DNA of 64,000 bases from assembly GCF_041381155.1 (NCBI RefSeq), contig NC_091134.1, positions 1,980,001 to 2,044,000 of the forward strand, written 5' to 3'. Below are positions 48,431 through 59,258 of this stretch, piece after piece. A program made the translations under genes and the position numbers. The DNA comes from Argopecten irradians. Its lineage: Eukaryota > Mollusca > Bivalvia > Pectinida > Pectinidae. Below the pieces are notes generated by a model, which saw only the letters and a list, made by a program, of their open reading frames with translations, had not been told where the DNA came from and did no database searches. Numbering within the stretch: position 1 is the first letter of the stretch; each line of letters starts with the position of its first letter.

Positions 48431-49399
48431 AGTTGCTTAGTAACGGGGAAGATAATTATGAATTAACATGCACTTGACTTTGACAAGTTGTAAACATGTA
48501 AATATATACATAAATTATGAACGATAACTGGACACAGACACGAGGAAATTTGCCACGGCTAATTGTATTAATTCGTAATTGGATACCATGGCACTTTGTT
48601 TTGACCTAGATGTAGCAAAACTGTATTAACTCCCTGTACAACTCCCTGTATAATGATCAACTTTATTTGTTGTTTTTATGTACCTTATTTCAAATTAAAA
48701 TCCATCTAATCGTAATTCTTTTAACAAAATTCATGATTTTAAGCAAGGACATTTTAATCCTTGTTTAAACCTATTTCCATTTTTAACTTTTTATAGTTAT
48801 TAGATAACGGGAACATATTAGGCCGGTGTCAATTTTCTGCTTTGTACATTTATGTAGCTTTTACAAAGAAAGTCTGAAAAAACACTGTCCGTCCTTAAAA
48901 TGTTCTTTTATTTAAAATATTATGTAACAAACGTATACACGAGGAACATTTTAACATGAAGTGGGTTTTTTTCTTCATTTTTTTTTATGTTAAAGTGACG
49001 TTTTGGCTTATATTTTTGTTATTAAATTCTCTAATTTTTCTTCGTTGGAATTAAATTCTTTCAAAAATAACACATGATTCCTCAATGTATTTCAAATACT
49101 TATGTTATACAAACATAGTAATATACGTTCACGCCACACATGAAATATTTCAGACTGGTTTAGAAGGATTTTTTTAAATTTATCACAGTTTTGTTTTGGA
49201 AGATTAGTTGAGTTTTTTTCACAAATTGCACGCAGTCCAGGCATAAAATGATTTTGTGGTCACGAAGGCAATTTTACTTTTACATTCAACAAGAAATATA
49301 AGCAAATTACAAATGGAAGATTTTCGATTTTAATAATTTAATTCAGCGCTAATTGTTACCCTTTAGTTAGATACATAGTGTTATTTTAAGAGACATCGT

Positions 49400-49871
49400 A
49401 CACGGTAGGTCCTATTCGCGTGCTCTATAAAACCCCCGTTTGATGGGGCCGCTCGCTGGGTGCTAATCTTGCGATTAATTACGTGTGATGGCATTTTGAT
49501 TGTGTGGTAAACGTCACAATTCAATGTAGAGGTCTTGCGAGTGTAATTTCAAGGCTACCCGTCGTAAGTAATCAAAGGGGGCGGGGTTAACTGTTGACAT
49601 CGGTCGCGTGGCTTTGACAGCGTAAACTCTGGGAAAACATTCTACACGCTCGTCACGGGGATTCCCTTTGTTCGACCAATGAGGTAACAATACTCCGCCA
49701 CAGGTGGGCTATGTAAGCTCGCTCCTGATTGGTCGGTTGTGTGGGAATGCTCTGCCGATTCCTGGCTTATTTATTGCGGGTGATTCAATGTTGTGATCAG
49801 AACACGTTGTGTCTTTACCCTGGAACATACACATATTGGAATTTAATTTCATCTTTGGAGAGTTTTGAAAT
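49400..49871 (+). promoter_or_regulatory. HES gene promoter
   Basis: A GC-raised block ahead of the ATG holds TGTGGGAA at 49740-49747 (a YGTGRGAA match, the Su(H)/CSL site through which Notch activates HES genes), CCAAT at 49676-49680, an inverted CCAAT (ATTGG) near 49728, a GC box (gggggcggggtt) near 49577, and a TATA-like ttatttat at about 49768. Transcription would start near 49800. A second tctataaaac lies further up at about 49425. Site functions are inferred. Confidence 0.55.
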
Positions 49872-51905
49872 ATGTCGTCAGATTCTGAAATGTATACTCC
49901 GAAGAAGGATGACTCTCTTCGAAAGGTAATTATGCATTTTTTGAGTCAGGGACACAGTTATGTCTGTGACAGTCATCACATGATTAGATATTGACAGATA
50001 GTTTTAAATTTCAAGCAATTTTCAAGAACAGCGCTAAGTTATGTACAGGTCTTCGTTAGTCTTATCAACAAACTTTTTCATAATTTACATTGATAGTGAC
50101 AGGGACTTAGATGAAATCCATGATATTGATTATAAAAACAAACCATCTAAAAATCCTAGTTTTCCACTGATGGAAGTATAGTTACACTACCATCAGAAAC
50201 ATATTGCCACAATTTATATTTATCTAAAAATAATAATTTAAAGTAGTAAGAGAAAGACAAATGGCTATATAACAGAGGTCGACTAAAAAGGTGTTTCCAA
50301 TCTTACGTATATCTGTTTGTGTTACTTGATGTTTCTGAACTAACCAAGACTCTGAGGTGAAAAATATAGATTATTTACAGTATATTAAATAAAGGAGATA
50401 TCGATTTTGTATGATTTAGTATTTAAAAAAAACACAGGGCGCTCTTCCTTATGATTTCCATTGCACTTGTTTTTTCATTTAAATTTCTTTGTGTTACAAA
50501 GTATCATTTCCCTTACACATTTGTTTAACAATAATTTATCTAATATCGATGTCTTTATGTAAGCCACAGCTTTATATTGCACGACAAATTTTGTACCGTG
50601 AAATTCGTTTAATGCTTCATATTTATGAATACAATGTATATCGAATAAGAAAAAGTGACTCTGAAAAGGCTGTTTTCTGCATGTCACGAGTCGTGTATGA
50701 ATCTCTGTTAGGAGAGCTTTTCAGCTAAAAACTTTGAAATTGATTTGTTTAGTTTTATAAGTGGATGTATCTTTGAACATTACTGTGATTTTTTTAGATA
50801 AACAAACCAATGATGGAGAAAAAGAGAAGGGCCAGGATTAACCAGTGTCTCACGCAACTCAAGAGTCTCGTGTTGGAGGCAATGAAACGTGATGTAAGTA
50901 GTCATAAGTACATAGATTATATAGAATTACATTATTTTTGTTTGACATGTTTCTCTGGATTATCCTATCCCAGTACGATCCACAGCTATCCCTGACAATT
51001 TATTATGCCATGTGGTTTCTATAGAACTTTAGCTTTTTACTTTTAAATCAGTTTGTGGACATTCGTTATCATGTAATTCAGGGGTCAAAATATAATACAA
51101 TGGTACCGAAAAGCATCACCTCAATATTCCCATTATCGTAAAAGACGAATGGAATATTTTTTTATCATATAAAACAAGAAAATGTTGACAGTAATGTGTG
51201 CAAACTAATGAATTTAAATTCTATTTTCAGAGCGCACAAGTTTCTAAACTAGAGAAGGCGGACATCTTGGAAATGACCGTGAATTATTTACGAAACACAC
51301 AACAACAGCAACAACAATGTGTCGACTCGTCCACCGATATGAGGAGGAACAAATACAGAACGGGCTTCAACGAGTGCGCCACCGAGGTGATGCGTTACCT
51401 TGGAAACGACGAAAGAGTTACACCTGATGTCAAAACGAGGCTAAGTGATCACTTGACCAGGTGCGTTCGAGTGATGAACAGTCGCCTTGCTGAATCACGA
51501 CCTGACGGTAATGACTTTTCCTCCCGGACATACGGAGATGGTTTATCCATTGACATTCCGGTGTCTGGATCGAATTTTGGATCAGTTCCGAATCAAAACA
51601 GTAATGGCGTTTATTTGCTGAAAACCCAAAACGTGAATGCAACTATGTCGTATCAATATCAGCAGACCATGTACACAAGTCGACATAGGACTCATGATAC
51701 GTCAAAGTATCAGATCGCTTTAGACAATTCAACCATGAACGTTTCACCAGTAAGACAATCGCAACAAGACTTGAACGTCATTTCCGGTCAGCAACAACAG
51801 CATCATCCGAGACATATGAACGGTTTTCTTCATCGAAGATCACCGATAGGAAACGATAATTTGGATCAGCTCAACAATAACGAGGCTGTTTGGCGTCCAT
51901 GGTGA
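49872..51905 (+). CDS. HES/hairy-type bHLH-Orange transcriptional repressor, complete
   Basis: Three exons (49872-49925, 50798-50893, 51231-51905) join in phase 0 to 274 codons. The protein opens MSSDSEMYTPKKDDSLRK. The basic region, NKPMMEKKRRARINQ (20-34), has the proline that marks HES proteins. The helix-loop-helix ends VSKLEKADILEMTVNYLRN (54-72), followed by a six-Gln run. An Orange domain follows at about 92-128 (YRTGFNECATEVMRYLG ... LSDHLTRCV). The C-terminus is WRPW (271-274), which recruits Groucho/TLE. HES proteins are nuclear repressors, usually Notch targets, acting on N- and E-boxes. The region between the Orange domain and WRPW is low-complexity, rich in Asn, Gln, Ser and His. 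Both splice sites within the bHLH lie where vertebrate HES1-type genes have them. Exact orthology (HES1/4-like or hairy) is not resolved. The promoter contains a CSL site. Confidence 0.95.
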
Positions 51906-52057
51906 CGAAAATGCAAAGAGACTTTTCTTGAACTTTTGTGTAAAATGATGAAAATGATAATACGAAGTTGAGTGAATTCAACATATTTTTCAATGAACTA
52001 ATGATTGAAGATCTGGTTGCAGATTGCTTCATTCTCAATGTGCTTGACTGTGATAAT

Positions 52058-52063
52058 AATAAA
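52058..52063 (+). promoter_or_regulatory. Poly(A) signal of the HES gene
   Basis: AATAAA 153 bp after the stop codon, within tgataataataaagg. It is the first such signal and gives a short 3' untranslated region, as is usual for unstable HES transcripts. Confidence 0.6.
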
Positions 52064-52069
52064 GGGTGC

Positions 52070-54640
52070 CATTTTAATTTATTTTATGTGTTCGGTTCTT
52101 TTTGTTTAAATTTTCGATGAAAATGCGTTAAAAATATTGATAGCATAATTTTACGTAAATTTACGTAAATTCAAATGCATTTACCCTCTGTATTTGAATT
52201 AAACAGTCTAGCTTTCGCACAATAACTTTCAAGGTAACGCATAATGGATAAATAAATCCCGCTTTAATACTTGTAGAATATATTATATAAAGAGGTGGAT
52301 AAAATAGGCACATTCTTCAGTCGCAAATTTTACATTGATTTTTGTAATAATTTGTTTAATTAAAAGATAAAACAGTATTGTTATTAGGAAATTCCAGAAC
52401 AATAAACCCCAAACTTTGATGAAAACATTTTTATAAAACAGCTTGTTTCATAGCCTTATGATCCAACTAAAGTGAATATACATGTAATTGGAAACTACAC
52501 CAGGAATTCAGTTCCAGCTATACATACATTATAATTTCACCTTTATATAAAAATATTAATCGTATCTACGCTTACTGACGATTGACGTTTCACATGGACC
52601 ATGTACATGTGCTTAAAGTTTGTACGTTGTATATCGTACGAATTAAATTTATAGATGTTTGTACCACTATCCGTTCTGACACTAAACACATTGATATTGG
52701 TTCGAAAACCACAAGCACGTGTTGTCAACACTGTAATAAATCCTCTTTATAAACCAATAAAATTGACATATTAGAATCACCACTCATTCATTTTCTATAC
52801 CGGTTTGAGTAAACCACACCGATAGTTTACGTCAATTAGCGCCCGAATGGTATAACTAGCCAGTGAAATTGACCACCATGGGGTACCAATTAGTGTCAGC
52901 ATGGGTCACTGTGGTGGTCAGTTGATAAGAAAGCTTGACGATTCAAGTAGCTATATATGATAGACCTAATGTTTATTGATCATGATCAAGGACGTATATG
53001 AGACTTATAAATCCTTGATCATGATATACATAAGTTTGATACATGCAGAAACAAAGAGGTTATGATTTTATTCTAATATACAGAGGGAGCGTATACCATT
53101 AAACACAGAAAATGCTTCATAATTAAACGTGTCACAAATATGTTAATGATGCAAGAAATACATGTAATGTAATAATATTCACGGTTGCATGTATGATAGC
53201 AAAACAATCAGGGTGTCTTCGTCGAATATAGAAATTACTTTGAAGTCTAGTACGTTTCCGAAACAAAAACCTAAAGTACATTGTATACTAATAAGATTAC
53301 AATGTTAGAACACCTATATTCGTGGACTAAGATGAAGATATAAAACCAAGCTAATACATTATTTCCTAATGATGTAAATAATCTTTCTTTTTTTAATTCT
53401 TTTATTACTTTGGGCTTATCAGTGGCAACAATAAGCTTACAAACAAAAGGTTCATTTTGTTGTTAGCATTGCACGGTAATAAAGACACGTACGACGCATG
53501 GAAGCGTATTAGAATATTAGATTTATTTTTATCTGAATGTAAATGAAGTGATCATACGTGAAGCATTAATAATAAGCTGATACGTTTTGCTTAACAACTG
53601 TTTTAGTTAAGATGTAAGTTTAATGGTTATAGACTTATACAAAAACACTTTGATGTTTTTGTGATCTTTATGAGTCACGAGAAGCTATTGACTGTATTGG
53701 CGAGTAAGGGAAAAAAGTATGCGAATTAGAATTTTGATGAATTTGCGAGCACCGAAGGCGAGAGATTTTGTTTTGGGGGTCCTTTTTGAAATAAGATAAT
53801 TGATTTGTATTAACATTTTTATGAATAAAAAATAATGTGTGCACGGAAGATGAGAAAATCCATTTAGTCGTGAATGATGCGATGTTTTATTCTCATGTCC
53901 AGGTTTTGATGATCATAAATCGTGTCTACTATCGCCCACAGTCCGCAATAAACCCACTTTACCATGTATCCCTAACTTGTTGGATCTGATATACGATACG
54001 CTTAATTAGCCACTGGCTAATTTTCTCATGGAACTCTCTTTTCATGGAGATACAAACAGTGGGGCACTAATTGGATTACGCCCTGAGAGTACTGCTAATG
54101 TTTATTCAATCACTTGATATTTATTTGTTTACATTATTTATAAATATACATGCTGCCTTGACATTTTTATTACCCAGATTCCCTCTCACTTCCTGTCTAT
54201 AACTATTTCACAACTATTGTGCTATATTTTTATTTCACGGCACTATGTACATATATATTATATAATCATTCATTTTTGTTTAGTTTACATTTGTATAAAA
54301 ATAGTAGGATTTTTGTTATATTTTCTATTTTACATCGTAATATTCAATATATTTACTTTTGTATCAAGTTTTCAATTTGCATTATTCAATGCAAAATACA
54401 TGTACTGCGAACAATGTTGGTCTCAGCACCACCCCCTGGGAAACTCCAAAAGAAAACTAGCCACATTCGTATTCTTATGATAAGAAACCATCGATGGACT
54501 ATCATTATACAATCATTTGGATAGCCAATATATCACTGCAATTAATTTGGGCCCCAGGAAATGAATTTAATTGTATAGTGTTTTATTTCATATACCGTCG
54601 AACAGTTTGCCCCCACAATACTAAACTGCAGATGTACAAT
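52070..54640. other. Intergenic downstream of HES
   Basis: No exon supported. Contains the 31-bp insertion at 52987, an inverted pair gaccaccat ... gtggtggtc at 52869-52919, and an inverted homeodomain-type pair (taattagcc, ggctaatt) near 54003-54022. Otherwise AT-rich. Confidence 0.45.
52987..53017. mobile_element. 31-bp end-only transposon insertion, 8-bp TSD
   Basis: Starts caaggacgtatatgag, ends cttataaatccttg. ATCATGAT lies directly on both sides (52979-52986, 53018-53025). It differs from the segment at 34710-34740 at only a few central positions, but the target sequence is different, so these are independent insertions. Confidence 0.7.
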
Positions 54641-54646
54641 AAATAC

Positions 54647-55224
54647 AAAGGACTAAATATGGTAATGACTCTTTTTGGCCCCTAAGTCTACCAAATTTCA
54701 AATTAAGTGTTTAGAAATTAAGTTGCTGCGTTTGAAATATTGAATACGCTCCCGTTTGAAATATTGAATACGCTCCCGATAAAATTTTAATGATATTTTT
54801 ATTACCAGAAAGTATGTTTTTGCTATATAATTATGGTAGCTTTGCATAAATTATGCAAATTTCAAAATTCGGTCAATTTTGGCATATTTTTTATAGTTTG
54901 TTTTTCTTTTAAAAGCAAAAGAGCACAACCTAGAAAAAAACTTTATATTTTAACGGAATTAGAAGTAACGAAGAATACGTCATTTTGAGAAATATAAAGT
55001 TTGTTCTAGAATGCGCTCTATGTTAACTAGGTGAAAAACTGTGTAAAAAAGACCAATTTTGATGAATATTTCACATTTTGCATAATTAATGTAGAGTAAA
55101 AATGGTTGCCATGGCAACTAGAACTGCTATATTACCCAATAGCACTATCAAATATGTCAGGTATGTAGTTAAAAAAAATAGCGGATTTAGGGGCCACAAA
55201 AAACCTTACCATACCTAGTCCTTT
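54647..55224. mobile_element. TIR element, ~578 bp, unclassified
   Basis: The left end, aaaggactaaatatggtaat followed by tttttggcccctaa, matches the inverted right end, ttaggggcc ... ttaccatacctagtccttt, over about 39 bp with several mismatches. Interior AT-rich, with a 23-bp direct repeat (gaaatattgaatacgctccc twice near 54735-54778). No target duplication is evident. Confidence 0.6.
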
Positions 55225-56004
55225 CGCAGTCATCTACCCCTTTTCAAACTACGATAATCTGAGGGGATTCATTCGACATGACAACATTTTCATAATCTAT
55301 TTACTAAAATCTATTATGTATTACTAAGGCCCAGACAGTTCACATATGACATCATTTGACTTAGTTACAATGTAATCCAAGGCCTATTCTTAAATCACGA
55401 CATTGTTAAACTACATTGTAACCTAGTGCTTTCCTCTTCCCACTTTAAGAGGTGATTTGTAACTCTACTTTCAGAAATGATAATTTTCATTTTTTTGTGC
55501 ATGTCAGAGAAGAAAAATGGTGTGTAGGGGCGGGTTTAAAAAGAAAGAGACTTTGGGAAGGTATTATATGATGGTAAGCTTGAAAGAGGAAAGAAAAGGA
55601 CCAAGAGGTATGGGACTGTCATATAAAAACTAAAAGATACATCTGTAGGAACAACAACACCAGGAGACTTGGAAAGCATATACAGGACAGAGCTTTCATA
55701 TTCTTTTAATCAATTGTTGTTATTTCACCTTTATCACATTGTACTTGCAGTGCAGCTTTGCTTATTCAATCCATATTTCTAATGCACTGATATTTTTTGT
55801 AACGAAAATAATTCCATTGTCAGTTTTAGGAGGTTTCCATATTTTTAGATACCAAATCAAATACAAAGGATGTTGCTTATTGAAAGCAAATGGAATAAAA
55901 AGAAAATATAATAAAATTCAAAGGCTTTCTAGCAAATGTTGTACTTCTCCGCTGATATTTACAAAAAGGGAGGAAATGCTTTTAAAGTAGTGATGAAAGA
56001 AAGA
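55225..56004. other. Non-coding; possible LINE tail
   Basis: The plus strand at 55500-55690 gives broken frames such as LERGK, KGPRG and TTPGDLESIYRTEL that faintly resemble the C-terminus of RTE-type LINEs. The likeness is too weak to annotate firmly. The remainder is featureless. Confidence 0.25.
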
Positions 56005-57105
56005 CATTATATCTTACCTTATACAGCTGACACAATACTGTGGTTTTGACTGAAATTATATCTTACCTTATACAGCTGACACAATACTGTGGTTTTGACT
56101 GAAATTATATCTTACCTTATACAGCTGACACAATACTGTGGTTTTGACTGAAATTATATCTTACCTTATACAGCTGACACAATACTGTGGTTTTGACTGA
56201 AATTATATCTTACCTTATACAGCTGACACAATACTGTGGTTTTGACTGAAATTATATCTTACCTTATACAGCTGACACAATACTGTGGTATTGACTGAAA
56301 TTATATCTTACCTTATACAGCTGACACAACGTGTGATATTGACAAAACATATCTTACTTTATACAGCTGACACAATACTGTGGTATTGACAGAAATTATA
56401 TCTAACCTTATACAGCTGACACAATACTGTGGTATTGACAGAAATTATATCTAACCTTATACAGCTGACACAATACTGTGGTATTGACTGAAATTATATC
56501 TAACCTTATACAGCTGACACAACGTGTGATATTGACAAAAACATATCTTACTTTATACAGCTGACACAATACTGTGGTATTGACAGAAATTATATCTTAC
56601 CTTATACAGCTGACACAATACTGTGGTTTTGACTGAAATTGTATCTCACCTTATACAGCTGACACAATACTGTGGTTTTGATTGAAATTATACCTTACCT
56701 TATACAGCTGAAACAATACTGTGGTTTTGACTGAAATTATATCTTACCTTATACAGCTGACACAATACTGTGGTATTGACAGAAATTATATCTAACCTTA
56801 TACAGCTGACACAATACTGTGGTATTGACTGAAATTATATCTAACCTTATACAGCTGACACAACGTGTGATATTGACAAAAATATATCTTACCTTATACA
56901 GCTGACACAATACTGTGGTAATGACAGAAATTATATCTTACCTTATACAGCTGACACAATACTGTGGTATTGACAGAAATTATATCTAACCTTATACAGC
57001 TGACACAATACTGTGGTATTGATATAAATTATATCTTACCTTATATAGCTGACACAATACTGTGGTTTTGACAGAAATTATTATCTAACCTTATACAGCT
57101 GGCAC
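56005..57105. repeat. 49-bp tandem array, about 22 copies
   Basis: The unit contains ttatatcttaccttatacag, then ctgacacaatactgtggttt. Spacing is 49 bp. Some units are a shorter variant with acgtgtgatattgacaaaa, which recurs at intervals, suggesting multi-unit duplication. Each unit includes a CAGCTG E-box and a tgtggt Runx-like core. Confidence 0.92.
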
Positions 57106-57335
57106 AACTGTTTTTCGCGAGTTTTTTTTTTTTTTGATTTCGCGAATTTGTTTGAAATTGAAATCACGAAATTTAGTGGTTGGGTTTCAGTTGATGTATT
57201 TTATGTATTTATGCTAGCCATATAATTGAACACAATGTATTATATGGCTAACTATATACAGATCTGATTGGTTACATACGATTCGATAACCTGTGGTCAA
57301 CGAGTCTTTCTTGGTACTTAGCGATATAACATTCT

Positions 57336-57467
57336 CTGACCGGTATACTACCACCCGGATTCACCGGAGAGGCGTTCCCCGAGGTGTTCACAAAACCACC
57401 AGTACAACCGAAAGTAAAGAAGGCAGGACAACTAACGAAAGCACAGATAGATGAATACTTCGAGAAG
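57336..57467 (+). pseudogene. Degraded first exon of a PhyH-like gene (upstream copy)
   Basis: Encodes ILPPGFTGEAFPEVFTKPPV then QPKVKKAGQLTKAQIDEYFE, almost identical to the intact first exon at 62403-62537. The position of the start codon reads CTG, an in-frame stop lies just upstream, and the splice donor GT seen in the other copy is AT here (aag|ata). So this exon cannot start or splice in the usual way. The flanking DNA to about 57720 is also duplicated with 62538-62700 and 63830-63920. Confidence 0.75.
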
Positions 57468-59140
57468 ATATTAATGACGTTTTCTAATATTATGTTTGGA
57501 CGTACTGGTATTAACAAGATAAGTGTATGTGCCGCTTTTATCACTAGGACTTTGGTAAGGTTCATGTACAGTATAGTCTATTAATATTTTGCATGCTGAT
57601 GAATTACTACTCTGATACAGATGATTAAACGTACCGTAGTGTGTTACTATACATCATAGTTTACTTTGTTCCTGCCTTCACGAAAAAAGTATGCTTCAGA
57701 AGAAATATTGCATATCATAGACATCACAAATCTTTTTGTTAAATTCCCCTTTAAATTCACAAAACTTACACCCCTCTTACTTTACTACAGAAGTATATAA
57801 ATTTGCTCTTGCATTCATGTTAATCATTTGTATCCATTAAAATAATTATATAATCTGAATCAATATAGTAATTTCAACAAATGTATTATATCAAGGGAGA
57901 CACCTTTTATACAGTATAAGATAGTCAGAAGGGAGACAAAACCGTTTCATACATTCTAACTTTAAAAAATACCCCAACATATCGCACACTTAATACCAAA
58001 TAAAGTAGCATATATTCCAGGTACTCCTACATTTGTTAGACCAGCTGTGTAAAAGTACGGCTGTCCTTTTGGCATTGAGATAACAGCTGTAGACGTTATC
58101 ACACCTGCTTTGTTTGATGTCCATTATGTATGTACATGTCCATCACATGATGTACATATGATGAGTGAACCAAGGATTTATAAGTGAGAAGGATTCGTGT
58201 CTGTCTCTTTACATTACTAAACACCACGCGAGACGCCTATGAACCGGGAATAAAAACCGTTTTTTCTCAACAAATACTCGTCTTATCGAGTCAAACGAAA
58301 CACCGATGTAAAGTTTATTAAATTTCACAACGTTTTATTACTTGCTTTAAAGACGGAATATTTAGGGGATATGTCTTAAATTTTCGTTAAAAAATTGACA
58401 GCTCATGAAATGACAGCACCGCTTCAGAAAGTAAGACGGTAACCCTCGCACCCGCAAGCTACATCAAAGGCTGCGCCGGCGGATATCAAAGGAAAATCAG
58501 TCGTCGCCCAACGTCACGGTCAGTGCACAAACACAAAAGCGCCTGCCTCGGACTTCCCCAAAACCCAGTGTGACTTATCCTTCTCATATACGTACATATG
58601 ATGAGTGAACTAACATAGAATGTACTATTACTGCATGAAGATAATTCAATACAAGTTAAGTTTTTAAAAAAGCATGAATTCTTTCGTTATATTTACAGTT
58701 TGCACTGACATGGACTCAATAACCATGCTTTCTAGTATTATCATTATCAGTGTATAATGCTAGTTCAACACGTGCGTCGATTCTATTGTTACGGGCATAG
58801 TCGCTGGCGTAGCAACGTGGGGTCATGACCTCACTTTTGGTGGGAACATATAGTCTTGTTGGAACATAATGTCTCGATTCCAATCAGCTGTTCAATCGAA
58901 TTTGTTGACGATGACGGGAGAGAAACAAATATGGGTATTTTAATAAAAAATATGCAACTGTCGCGAGAATAAATGATATTCATTTACGCGCAAAAATGTA
59001 AATATAAGGACAAGATTTTTATTTTGTTGATGTTATGAGGGTATAATGATAATGGAGCACGTGTGAATTATGTAACCCCGGCTACTTATCATATCTTTTC
59101 TGATTTCATAGACAAATGACTAAAACAAGAAATGTTTCAG
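57468..59140. other. Intron-like sequence of the upstream PhyH-like copy
   Basis: The first 250 bp parallel intron 1 of the downstream copy, including a single unit of the sequence that forms the 69-bp array there. The element at 58171-58591 lies inside. A GC-raised patch at 58430-58570 belongs to that element. Confidence 0.5.
58171..58591. mobile_element. 421-bp element flanked by 19-bp direct repeats
   Basis: gtacatatgatgagtgaac is found immediately left (58152-58170) and again at the right end (58592-58610). The enclosed DNA starts caaggatttataagtgagaa and ends atccttctcatatac, which are imperfectly inverted (gagaaggat against atccttctc). Its left end is the same motif as the dispersed CAAGGATTTATAAG copies and one end of the 31-bp insertions. 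A 19-bp duplication is too long for a typical cut-and-paste insertion, so mechanism is unclear. Confidence 0.55.
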
Positions 59141-59258
59141 GGGTTTATTTTGGTAGAAAACTTTTTCGACCCTGCTGAACTTGAGCCTAGTAGAGCGTCG
59201 ATCAATGATTTGGTGAGCGAGGTGGCTTCAAGGCTTTACAAAGCCGGCAAAATATCAA
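59141..59258 (+). CDS. PhyH-like (phytanoyl-CoA dioxygenase family) exon 2
   Basis: After a gtttcag acceptor, phase 0, the exon encodes GFILVENFFDPAELEPSRAS then INDLVSEVASRLYKAGKIS, ending in phase 1 at GTTAGT. It continues naturally from ...AQIDEYFEK of the first exon and has the pattern of PhyH-family N-termini (Gxxxxx(D/N)FF.P.EL......I..LV...A..LY.AGKI). That family comprises Fe(II)/2-oxoglutarate dioxygenases, but the catalytic HxD and His region is not in the window. No third exon was found between here and 62403, so the upstream copy may be a partial duplicate or have a very long intron. The reading frame itself is intact. Confidence 0.6.

Noticed and set aside
49729-49929. Alternative HES start from an upstream overlapping frame
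   Set aside because: It reads in another frame across the promoter; the ATG at 49872 splices in phase into the bHLH exon.
55500-55690. RTE-type LINE C-terminus
   Set aside because: Only scattered short resemblances in shifting frames; not enough to assign.
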